This document shows positions 1-6,310 of a DNA stretch of 6,310 bases, piece after piece. Source of the DNA: an uncultured Acidobacteriota bacterium. Lineage in GTDB: Bacteria; Acidobacteriota; Thermoanaerobaculia; Gp7-AA8. A model generated the notes under the pieces. It was not told the DNA's origin and ran no database searches. It was given only the letters and a program-made list of their open reading frames with translations. Position numbers and translations under genes: made by a program. Numbering within the stretch: the stretch's first letter is position 1; the number at the start of each line of letters is the position of its first letter. The stretch spans positions 1-6,310 of the forward strand of contig CAMPKJ010000279.1 of the NCBI GenBank assembly GCA_946887105.1. The letters are read 5' to 3'.

Positions 1-611
1 CGAGCGTTGTGGCGAATGCCACAGGGATTCGCGCGGTATGGTCAGCCTCCGCAAGGCGCAGTGGACATCGGCGGCGACGACTGGTGCACACTCACGACGT
101 ACTAATTTCTTGAAACGGGCAGGGACCTGTTCTCACAGACGAGCATCAACGATGTCAGTGGCGAGCACGCAGCCAATACCGGTCACTCGCAGCATCATGA
201 AGGGCGGGAGCTCGATCTTTTTCACTTCCATGCCTTCGCGGGTGTTGGAACATGGGCGACCGGAAACTACCTCGCGCTGGTGGACAACGTACACCGTGCG
301 GCGGCGAGCGATCCGGCGATAGCCGTTCCTGCGCGCGCGCCGAGGTGGCGTCATGGGTCGTGGCCATGCGAAACGGCATCTCATCCTTCGATGCGCTCGC
401 GCATGTGGACCGCATCTACGCCTCTGTCGGTTCGGCGGCTCCCGGATTGGCATATGGGTGGGCGCGCGGTCTCTTATTGTCCGGGACAGCCTCTGTCTCG
501 GGCGAAACCGTGAATCTCGGAATCGGCGATTGGCAGTGTTCGAAGTGTGCGTTCAACGCAACTCACGACAATCACGTGCACGTGACGTTGGCGCGGCATT
601 TCAGTGATTGA
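1..611 (+). pseudogene. LAS-type zinc peptidase remnant (MepA/M15-like), 5' end outside window
   Basis: This looks like the C-terminal part of a peptidoglycan-cleaving zinc peptidase of the LAS fold (D-Ala-D-Ala carboxypeptidase or murein endopeptidase type). Frame 1 reads from base 1 to a TAA at 103-105 and continues in the same frame with FLETGRDLFSQTSINDVSG, then HHEGRELD, which fits the H-x6-D zinc motif of the fold. Coding then moves to frame 3 within about 325-340, at a GCGCGCGCGC run, and continues RAEVASWVVAMRNG to DNHVHVTLARHFSD and TGA 609-611. The HVH near the end fits the second zinc motif (HxH). The two motifs lie in different frames and a stop precedes both, so no full product can be made. 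The start is beyond the left edge. The motifs are seen directly. The family is inferred from their order and spacing, and the exact specificity is unknown. The lesions could also be sequencing errors. Confidence 0.6.
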
Positions 612-660
612 ACTGATCCCACGATTGCGTCCTGCCTCCTGAAACCCGATACTCACGGCG

Positions 661-2223
661 TTGAAGCGCCACGACGCCATCGACGCCGTCATCCGCAACG
701 ACGTCCGCGATCTCGAACGCCTCGGGTACGCGCAGCAGCTCTTCCGCGAGATGGGAGGCTTCTCCAATTTCGCGGTCTCGTTCTCGATCATCTCGATTCT
801 CACCGGCGCGGTGCTGCTGTACGGCTATGGCCTGAAGTTCGGCGGGCCGCTCGTCAACTCCGTCGGATGGCCGCTGGTGAGCGTGTTCACGCTCGCCGTT
901 GCGGCGTCGATGGCGGAGATCGCGTCGGCGTATCCGACCGCGGGCGGGCTTTATTTCTGGGCCTTCCGGCTCGGCGGCAAAACGTGGGCGTGGACGACGG
1001 CGTGGCTGAACATGATCGGGCAGGTGGCCATCACCGCCGGCATCAACATCGCCGCCGCGATTTATCTGATCGGCGCCGTCACACGCATCCTCGGCATTCC
1101 GGCCGATGCGCGATTCACGAGCTGGTATTTCCAGCTCTTCGTGATGGTGCTGATCCTCATCCCGCAGATCGTCATCAACGTCTGGGGCATTCGACTGACG
1201 GCACGGTTGGCGGACATCAGCGTCTGGTGGCACATCGCGGGCGTGTTTCTGATCGCGATTGCGCTCGCCGCGTTCGGCGAGCATCACAACTCACTCGAGT
1301 TTCTCTTCTCGTTCCGGCCGGTGGCGGGTCCGGTGGAGCCGGTGCTGGCGATCGGCGAGCTCACCATCCCATCGCCGCTGTTTCGCCTAGTGCCGGGACT
1401 GACCGCGCTTTAGGCGGCCGCGCCGCCGCTGCTGCTGTTCGTGCTGGCGCTGTTGCAGGCGCAGTGGACGTACACCGGCTACGACGCCTCCGCGCACATG
1501 GCCGAGGAGACCATCATGGCGCGGCGCAGCAGCGCGTGGGGAATCGTGCTGTCGGTGGGCGTCTCGGCGATGGCCGGATATCTGCTGCTGATGATCCTGA
1601 CGTGGTGCATCCCGAACGGCGACGTCGCCGCAACCGCGAACGATCCTTACCCGGTGCTCTACATCGTCTCCAACAACCTGACGCCGGTCCTTGCCAATGC
1701 GATTGCCATCGTCATCGGCGTGGCCATGTGGTTGTGCGGCGTCGCGTCGGTCACGTCGATGGGACGCATGTGGTACGCGTTCGCGCGCGATGACGGCATG
1801 CCGGGCGCTCGCTGGCTGAAGCGCGTGAGCGGTACGCATCGCACGCCGGTGATCGCGATCCTGGTGACGTGCGCGCTGAGCGTGGCGATCTGCTTCTACG
1901 CCGCCGCCTGGTTCGTCGTGACGTCGATCAGCACGATCTGCCTCTATCTCGCCTACGGCATCCCGATCTATCTCAACCTGCGCAACCGCCGCCGCGGCAC
2001 GGGCGAGTTCATGACCCGCGAGGTCGCGCATTGGTCGCTCGGCCGCTGGTCGCCGGCAGTGAACGCGATCGCAATCGCCTGGATCGCGATCATCACCATC
2101 ATCTTCATGCTCCCGCCGAACGAACTGGTGCTCTGGACGATGATCGCGGTCGCGATCGTGCTGACATTGCACTGGCGCCTGTCGGCGCGAGATCGCTTTG
2201 CGGGACCGCCGAAAATGACTTAG
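661..2223 (+). pseudogene. APC-superfamily amino acid permease interrupted by in-frame TAG
   Basis: This is a membrane permease of the amino acid-polyamine-organocation superfamily, closest by eye to the amino acid/GABA/choline (ACT) branch, which imports amino acids or amines by ion coupling. Residues 1-250 hold a soluble N-terminus with GYAQQLFREMGGFSNFAVSF, then hydrophobic helices, including SIISILTG (43-50) and GWPLVSVF followed by SMAEIASAYPTAGGLY (about 69-98). TAG at 1411-1413 replaces codon 251. The same frame continues at once with hydrophobic sequence and LLQAQWTYTGYDASAHMAEE, a typical core segment, to TAG 2221-2223. Read through the stop, the protein is 520 residues, normal for the family. 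TTG 661 is the only plausible start after the in-frame TGA at 640-642, and I see no good Shine-Dalgarno site. A 250-residue fragment would lack about half the helices and should not transport. Substrate is not readable from the sequence. Confidence 0.85.
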
Positions 2224-2233
2224 TGGGAGCTCC

Positions 2234-3179
2234 ATGACCTCACGATTCTTTTGGACTCTCATCGTGGTGCTCGCCGCACCGCTGTTCGCCGCGCCGTACG
2301 ATCCTTACAACACGGTGGTGGTCGGTCTCGCCGACGCGAATTGTGAAATTACATCGGTGGTGGATCCAGTGCGCGTAACCGAGTGGTATCCGTTCTGGAA
2401 CGACGACGGGTCGATTCAAAGCGTGGCCGCTTATCCCCACGGGCGCGTTTTGCTCTACTGGAAGGTCCTGGAATCGAGGTCGTCGAGCTTCAGCCCGATC
2501 AGTCGAAGATCTCGATTTTTACGGGATTAGCCGACTACACGCCGCTCTCGATCCTCGTCGACCGCAATGGGAACGTGTACGTGCTCGCGCGCATTGGCGT
2601 GGCGCGAACGGCGCACTCCTCTCGTTTTCGCCGGGCGGAGCGCTTCTCGCGAACCACGCGCTGGGCTCCGGTTTCTCGACGTGGAACGGCGGCTTCGATC
2701 TGGCGGCCGATCAATGCACGACCTTCTTCGGGACCGCGACCGGGATCCGTCGCTTCAATGCCTGTACCGGTACCGCTTTGCCTGATTTTCTGAGCCTCAC
2801 CGGTATCGCCGATCTGGCCATTCTCCCCGATGGCGGCGTGCTGGTCGCGCGCGCCGGAGTGCACCGCTATGACGCAGGCGGTGCACTCGTACAGACGTTC
2901 CCCGTGGCGGCGTTGGCGATCGGTCTCCGCAGATTCGGCCAGAGCGCGCTCATCAGCGAATATTGCCAACCGTTCGCGATCGACCTCGATCTCGGGACGG
3001 GCGCAACCGAGCTCGCGTATGAACTGCAGGCCGCTGACTATGCGCGGGAGATTCTTCCGTCGGATGGTTGGAGCGCTGCCTTGGGCGCGACGACGGTGGA
3101 CATTCCGGCCCTGACCGACGGGATCCTCGCGACGCTCGCGGCGCTTCTTGCGCTGATTGCGATCCGTCGCCTGACCTGA
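2234..3179 (+). pseudogene. Exported propeller-like protein with IPTL-like C-terminal sorting tail, two frameshifts
   Basis: Three frames must be joined to read this gene. Frame 2 from ATG 2234 gives a signal peptide (MTSRFFWTLIVVLAAPLFA, probable cleavage near residue 19) and runs to about 2450. Frame 1 carries GPGIEVVELQPDQSKISIF and ILVDRNGNVYVLAR to about 2595. Frame 3 carries RGANGALLSFSPGGALLAN, then GIADLAILPDGGVLVARAG, to TGA 3177-3179. The segments NGNVYVLA and LAILPDGGVLVA resemble strands of NHL/SMP-30-like beta-propeller blades. Both shifts fit loss of one base each: 946 nt plus two gives a 315-residue protein. The C-terminus IPALTDG, a hydrophobic helix and then RRLT matches the plan of exosortase-linked IPTL-CTERM tails. 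The start has GGGAG 2225-2229 and lies 10 nt after the permease stop, so the two were probably co-transcribed. Function is unknown. The lesions may be real decay or consensus errors. Confidence 0.65.
3102..3176 (+). other. IPTL-CTERM-like sorting signal coding segment
   Basis: The last 25 codons of the exported protein have the three parts of a PEP-CTERM/IPTL-CTERM-type tail: a short motif IPALTDG (IPTLSEWG is the usual form), a hydrophobic helix ILATLAALLALIAI, and a basic end RRLT. Such tails are known to direct surface proteins to exosortase-type processing. The motif departs from the consensus at several positions, so a plain C-terminal membrane anchor is the alternative. No exosortase gene is in the window. 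Confidence 0.6.
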
Positions 3180-3192
3180 TCAGGGCCCCGGT

Positions 3193-3282
3193 TGGCGGAG
3201 GAGGTGGGATTCGAACCCACGGTACCCGTCAGGGTACGGCGGTTTTCAAGACCGCTGCCTTAAACCACTCGACCACTCCTCC
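3193..3282 (-). tRNA. tRNA-Ser (anticodon UGA)
   Basis: Read on the minus strand, the gene starts GGAGGAGTGGTCGAGTGG and ends with CTCCTCC, discriminator G and an encoded CCA (3193-3195). The anticodon stem GCGGT/ACCGC closes the loop CTTGAAA, giving anticodon TGA (plus-strand 3246-3248), which reads UCA and other UCN serine codons. A long variable arm with a 6-bp stem GTACCC/GGGTAC and loop TGAC (3222-3237) is typical of class II tRNA-Ser. The T arm is GTGGG TTCGAAT CCCAC. All arms pair, so the gene looks functional. It lies 29 nt downstream of mglA on the same strand and 13 nt from the convergent end of the exported-protein gene. Confidence 0.97.
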
Positions 3283-3311
3283 GGTTCAGGCGGGAACGCG
3301 AAAACAGGGCG

Positions 3312-4472
3312 CTACGGCAAAAGATTCACGTCCAGCGTGATCTTCAACCGCAGGCGGCGATGCTGGCGGATCTCGTCCATCGACAGGTTCAGCGGGATCG
3401 TCACTTCGCGCACCAGCCCATCCGTGCTGCGGCGTTCCGGCGCGGCGGCGATGGTGGTCATGGCCGGCGCGCCTTCGCCGAGGACCGGCAGCGAGTCGAG
3501 GATGCCCGGAGGCAGCGGGATCTCGATCGAGGTGGTTGGCACTTCTACCGCCTCCGCCGCTGACGCGCGCCCGGCGCTGAAGTAATCCGACACGTCGTCG
3601 AATGGATTGGCCGGTGCCGACGCGGTGGCGCCGACCAGCTCCGTTGCGACCAGCGGCAGGCTCTCGTCCGCGTTGTCGTCGAGCTCGAACTCTGCCTCGC
3701 CGGCCGGCGCGGCGTACGAGCCGGACGGCGTTCGCGAGGGCACCGCGGGAGTCGGCGGAGGCATGGTCACAGTCGAGCCGAACGGCTCATCGTCGTCATC
3801 CCACAGCGACTCCGCGGGCGCCGAGGATTGCGTCGGCGCATTCAGGATCTGGATCTCCTTCTCCAGCGGACCCGATCCTTCCAGGCCGTACTTCTTGACG
3901 AGATGCGCGAGCACGAGCTGCGTGATACCTTTCAGCGTCTCTTCCACGCCCAGTCCGGTCGTGGCCACCGATTCGAACGTCGGCGCCTGCAGCTTGTTGA
4001 GCTCTTTGTCGATCTCCGCGACCGGCAGCGTGTTCGGCAGATCGCGTTTGTTGTACTGGATCACCAGCGGCATCTCGCGCAGACGGATGCCCTGGCGTTT
4101 GAGGTTGTCCTCGAGGTTCTGCAGCGACTCGAGGTTCGCATCGAGCGCGAAGTCCTGGCTGTCCGCCACGAACACGATTCCGTCCGCGCCTTTCAGCACG
4201 AGCTGGCGCGTGGAGTTGTAGTAGACCTGTCCGGGCACGGTGTAGAGCTGCAGCTTCGTGCGCATGCCCCGGATCTTGCCGAGGTCCAGCGGAAGAAAGT
4301 CGAAGAAGAGCGTGCGGTCCGTCTTCGTCGCCAGCGAGAGCATCTTGCTCTTGTTGTTCGACGGCAGGGAGTCGTACACGAACTGCAGGTTCGTCGTTTT
4401 GCCGCAGAGACCCGGACCGTAATAGACGATCTTCGCGGTGATCTCTTTGGTTGCGTAGTTGAAGAGGACCAT
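3312..4472 (-). CDS. mglA: MglA-type Ras-like GTPase with long C-terminal extension
   Basis: This is a small GTPase of the MglA family, the cytoplasmic polarity switch that in myxobacteria directs gliding and pili and is turned off by the roadblock protein MglB. The G domain occupies residues 1 to about 198. It has P-loop GPGLCGKT at 19-26, TVPGQ at 78-82 (the MglA form of DxxGQ), and NKRD at 141-144. Arg53 and Gln82 stand where the catalytic arginine and glutamine are known in characterised MglA proteins, so hydrolysis should be intact. Myxococcus MglA is about 195 residues and this protein is 386. The extra part is a Pro/Ala/Ser/Asp-rich linker (about 199-350) with two acidic PF-containing patches (WDDDDEPFG 224-232, NPFDDVSDYF 289-298). 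It ends in an ordered-looking segment, VREVTIPLNLSMDEI (354-368) followed by RLRLKITLDVNLLP. ATG 4472 is supported by GGAG (4478-4481) five bases upstream. The stop is TAG 3312-3314. No mglB or motility gene is visible in the window. Confidence 0.93.
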   Translation of the reverse strand: MVLFNYATKEITAKIVYYGPGLCGKTTNLQFVYDSLPSNNKSKMLSLATKTDRTLFFDFLPLDLGKIRGMRTKLQLYTVPGQVYYNSTRQLVLKGADGIVFVADSQDFALDANLESLQNLEDNLKRQGIRLREMPLVIQYNKRDLPNTLPVAEIDKELNKLQAPTFESVATTGLGVEETLKGITQLVLAHLVKKYGLEGSGPLEKEIQILNAPTQSSAPAESLWDDDDEPFGSTVTMPPPTPAVPSRTPSGSYAAPAGEAEFELDDNADESLPLVATELVGATASAPANPFDDVSDYFSAGRASAAEAVEVPTTSIEIPLPPGILDSLPVLGEGAPAMTTIAAAPERRSTDGLVREVTIPLNLSMDEIRQHRRLRLKITLDVNLLP

Positions 4473-4529
4473 GTGGACTCCGGACGGACGAGGTTACGCA
4501 TTTTGGGCGGCAGTGGCAATGGAGGACGG

Positions 4530-4616
4530 TTCCTCGGCGTTCCTCGGCGTTCCTCGGGGTTCCTCGGAGTGAACGCCGTCTGCCGAGGAACCGAGGAACT
4601 CCGAGGAACCGAGGAA
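4530..4616. repeat. Direct and inverted 8-10 bp repeat array in divergent intergenic region
   Basis: Four tandem copies of TCCTCGGNGT at an exact 10-bp period (4531-4570) are followed, after a short spacer, by four inverted copies of the core, CCGAGGAA, at 4583, 4591, 4601 and 4609. The spacer also contains GAACGCCG (4571-4578), the inverse of CGGCGTTC in the first two repeats. The best perfect stem I find is 13 bp, GGTTCCTCGGAGT (4558-4570) with 4598-4610, and other registers are possible. The array lies 57 nt upstream of mglA and 36 nt upstream of the amidohydrolase start, so it occupies the shared promoter region of two divergent genes. It could be a regulator binding array, an RNA structure in either leader, or a dispersed intergenic repeat of the host genome. 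Confidence 0.85.
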
Positions 4617-4625
4617 CTCGTCGTT

Positions 4626-4631
4626 TATCAT
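4626..4631 (+). promoter_or_regulatory. Possible -10 element upstream of the amidohydrolase operon
   Basis: TATCAT matches the bacterial -10 consensus TATAAT at five of six positions and sits in the only AT-rich patch near the operon. It is 21 nt before the start codon, which would leave a very short leader. No -35 hexamer is recognisable 16-18 nt upstream, where the repeat array lies. This is a weak candidate only. Confidence 0.2.
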
Positions 4632-4639
4632 GCGCGGCC

Positions 4640-4644
4640 GGAGG
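4640..4644 (+). promoter_or_regulatory. Shine-Dalgarno site fixing the amidohydrolase start
   Basis: GGAGG is followed by eight bases and then ATG 4653. The reading frame stays open far upstream, through the repeats and across the antisense strand of mglA, so frame length alone does not set the start. This site, together with the signal peptide that begins at 4653, does. Confidence 0.8.
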
Positions 4645-4652
4645 TTTCGCGC

Positions 4653-6194
4653 ATGACGCAAAGACGGCTCGCCGCCGTTCTTCTCTTCCTCTTCGCTCCC
4701 GTCGTTCTTGCTGATGCCCCAGGCGTCTACGCCATCACCGGCGGCACGCTGCACCCGGTGTCCGGTCCCGCCGTCCCGAACGGCACGCTGATCATCCGCG
4801 ACGGTCTCATCGAAGCCGCCGGTGCGAACGTGAACGTTCCGTCCGACGCCGCGATCGTCGACGTGCAGGGCGCGCACGTTTATCCCGGTCTCTTCGACGC
4901 GCAGACCTCGCTCGGATTCACCGCGCCGAAAGACGCGAGCGAGCCGTCGCCCGATACGATGGCCATCCGCGGCGTGAAGGTGTCCGAGGACGATGCGGAT
5001 GCGCGCCGCGCCACCGGCGTCACGACCATTCTCACCGCGCCATCGCACGGCATCTTCAACGGGCAGTCGGTGATCCTGAACCTCGGCAGCGGAACCGCCG
5101 AGGCGAACGCGGTCAAGACGCCGGCAGCGCTGCAGATTGCGTTCAACCCGCGGAAAACGTGGACCTATCCCGATAGTCTGATGGGTGTGATGGCGTTCCT
5201 GCGCCAGACTTTTCTCGATGCGCAGCAGCACGCCGCGGCACGCGATCTCTACGAAAGCGCACCCGCGGGACTGAAGCGGCCGCAGGACAATCCCGCGCTC
5301 GAAGCACTGCGTCCCGTGATGCGGCTCGAGCTGCCGGTGGTATTTCTCGCCGACTCCGCGGAGATGATCCGCCGCGCGCAGGCCCTCGGGCGCGAGCTCA
5401 ACGTGCGCTACGTCATCTCCGGTGCGCGGCAGGCCCACTCGATCGCGAATGACCTGAAGGACATCCCGCTGCTCGTTTCGGTGAAGTGGCCCGTCGCGCC
5501 AACCGATCGGGAAGATCGCGAAGATCAGCCGCTGCGCGTGATCCGCAATCGCCAGCTCGCGCCGACCACTCCCGCGCTGCTTGCGCAGAGCGGTGCGACG
5601 TTTGCGCTGGTCAGCGGTTCCGGGAAGGCGGGCGACTTCCTTCCCGGCATTCGCAAGGCCATCGAGAACGGACTCTCCGCCGATGACGCGCTCCGCGCCA
5701 CCACGCTCGCACCGGCGCGCATCTTCGGCGTCGATCGCCAGCTCGGCTCGCTCGAGCGCGGCAAGATCGCGAACGTCGTCATCAGCGACAAACCTCTCTT
5801 CGACAAGGACGCGAAAGTCACGCGCGTGTTCGTCGATGGCCGCGAAGTGCGTCTGCCGAAAGACGAGAAGAAAGACGAGACGGCGGCGGCTGCTCCGATC
5901 GACGGCAGCTGGTCGCTCAACGTCTCGGCGCCGCAGGGCAGCGTCTCGATTCAGGTGACGCTGCGCGCCGAGGACGGACGGCTCACCGGCACGTTCTCCG
6001 GCGATCGCGGCAGCGGCGACATTCGCGGCGGCACGTTCGACGGCACGGCGTTCGAGTTCACAATCTCCGCGAACGCGCCCGACGCCGAGAGCACGGACTG
6101 GGTCTTCCGCGGCACCGTCAGCGGCGACTCGGTGTCCGGCAGCGTCTCCACGACCCTCGGCAGCTTCGAATTCAGCGGGAGCAAATCGAAATGA
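4653..6194 (+). CDS. Secreted amidohydrolase-family protein lacking metal-binding residues
   Basis: This 513-residue protein has a signal peptide (MTQRRLAAVLLFLFAPVVLA, cleavage near 20/21), so it acts outside the cytoplasm. Next comes the N-terminal beta segment of imidazolonepropionase/dihydroorotase-like amidohydrolases (GTLIIRDGLIEAAG, 44-57), then the barrel, ending with LRATTLAPARIFGV and LGSLERGKIANVVI. The residues expected to bind metal are absent: the strand-1 motif, normally DAHTH, reads DAQTSLG at 82-88 (Gln84, Ser86), and the late Asp of the usual SDS is Gly322 in VSGS. Hydrolysis by the normal mechanism is therefore unlikely. A short repeat, DREDREDQ, lies near 285-292. After a charged linker, residues 417-513 form a glycine-rich beta domain (DGSWSLNV, then GRLTGTFSGDRGSGDIRGG) of a type found at the end of secreted amidohydrolases. 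The frame is open with no lesions, which suggests a conserved non-catalytic role. The next gene overlaps by 4 nt, so the two are translationally coupled. Confidence 0.85.
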   Translation: MTQRRLAAVLLFLFAPVVLADAPGVYAITGGTLHPVSGPAVPNGTLIIRDGLIEAAGANVNVPSDAAIVDVQGAHVYPGLFDAQTSLGFTAPKDASEPSPDTMAIRGVKVSEDDADARRATGVTTILTAPSHGIFNGQSVILNLGSGTAEANAVKTPAALQIAFNPRKTWTYPDSLMGVMAFLRQTFLDAQQHAAARDLYESAPAGLKRPQDNPALEALRPVMRLELPVVFLADSAEMIRRAQALGRELNVRYVISGARQAHSIANDLKDIPLLVSVKWPVAPTDREDREDQPLRVIRNRQLAPTTPALLAQSGATFALVSGSGKAGDFLPGIRKAIENGLSADDALRATTLAPARIFGVDRQLGSLERGKIANVVISDKPLFDKDAKVTRVFVDGREVRLPKDEKKDETAAAAPIDGSWSLNVSAPQGSVSIQVTLRAEDGRLTGTFSGDRGSGDIRGGTFDGTAFEFTISANAPDAESTDWVFRGTVSGDSVSGSVSTTLGSFEFSGSKSK

Positions 6195-6310
6195 GGAACG
6201 CACTGGCCGCGCTGTTTCTGATCGCGCTTCCGGCAGTCGCGCAGGAACGCGTCACGCTGATCCGCAACGCCACGATTCTCACCGTCACCAGGGGCACGAT
6301 CGAGAAGGGC
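6191..6310 (+). CDS. Second secreted amidohydrolase, N-terminus only (3' end outside window)
   Basis: The ATG overlaps the stop of the preceding gene as ATGA, a classic coupling arrangement. The first 17 residues, MRNALAALFLIALPAVA, are a signal peptide with probable cleavage before QE. RVTLIRNATILTVTRGTIEKG follows, split as RVTLIRNATILTVT and RGTIEKG, and is the usual opening of metal-dependent amidohydrolases, whose first strands precede the DAHTH motif. Only 40 codons are visible, so metal-site residues cannot be checked. Given its position, it may be a partner of, or a catalytic counterpart to, the degenerate protein upstream; that is inference. Confidence 0.75.
   Translation, partial: MRNALAALFLIALPAVAQERVTLIRNATILTVTRGTIEKG

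Noticed and set aside
572..585. Perfect 14-bp palindrome TCACGTGCACGTGA
   Set aside because: It falls on the His-Val-His-Val codons of the peptidase zinc motif; the palindrome follows from those codons and need not be an operator.
103..1413. Stop-codon reassignment to explain TAA 103 and TAG 1411
   Set aside because: TAG properly ends mglA and the permease, TGA ends three genes, and frameshifts nearby point to decay or error.
1387..2262. 291-codon minus-strand open frame opposite the permease
   Set aside because: Composition dominated by Arg, His, Asp and Gln, with no domain; it is a shadow of the permease.
3175..3184. Palindrome CCTGATCAGG at the end of the exported-protein gene, as a terminator
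   Set aside because: The stem is too short, has no loop and no U-run, and overlaps the stop codon.
3068..3340. Plus-strand 90-codon frame containing GGIRTHGTRQGTAVFKTAAL
   Set aside because: It is the antisense of the tRNA-Ser, a well-known spurious protein in databases; the tRNA fully explains it.
3828..4652. Long upstream extension of the amidohydrolase frame
   Set aside because: It runs antisense through mglA and across the repeat array, is Arg-rich, and precedes a good Shine-Dalgarno site and signal peptide at 4653.
4494..6203. 569-codon minus-strand open frame opposite the amidohydrolase
   Set aside because: Arg/Asp/Glu-rich composition typical of the antisense of a GC-rich gene; the plus strand has clear domains and signals.

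Overview
The window is a stretch of high-GC bacterial chromosome. It carries a long-tailed MglA-type GTPase, secreted amidohydrolases with a C-terminal beta-rich domain, an exported protein ending in an IPTL-like sorting tail, and an encoded CCA on the tRNA. This combination suggests Acidobacteriota or a similar gliding or soil lineage. The assignment is inference from gene content, not proof.

The left half (1-3179, + strand) holds three consecutive genes that are all broken: a LAS-type (MepA/M15-like) zinc peptidase remnant, an APC-superfamily amino acid permease, and an exported beta-propeller-like protein. Between them they show two in-frame stops (TAA 103-105, TAG 1411-1413) and three apparent frameshifts (about 325-340, 2440-2460 and 2590-2600). 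The coding signal continues on the far side of each lesion, so these are recent pseudogenes, or a stretch of poor consensus, rather than non-coding DNA.

The right half is intact. A tRNA-Ser(UGA) at 3193-3282 (- strand) lies 29 nt beyond mglA (3312-4472, - strand). MglA is the Ras-like polarity switch of gliding motility, here with a roughly 187-residue C-terminal extension. A 180-nt divergent intergenic region with an unusual array of direct and inverted 8-10 bp repeats separates mglA from a + strand operon of two secreted amidohydrolase-family proteins. The first (4653-6194) has lost the metal-binding HxH motif. The second starts in a 4-nt ATGA overlap and runs off the window end.

I see no mobile element, CRISPR array, rRNA or convincing intrinsic terminator. 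The points most worth following up are the metal-site-deficient amidohydrolase coupled to a second family member, the repeat array in the divergent promoter region, the conserved-looking end of the MglA tail, and the run of three lesioned genes.
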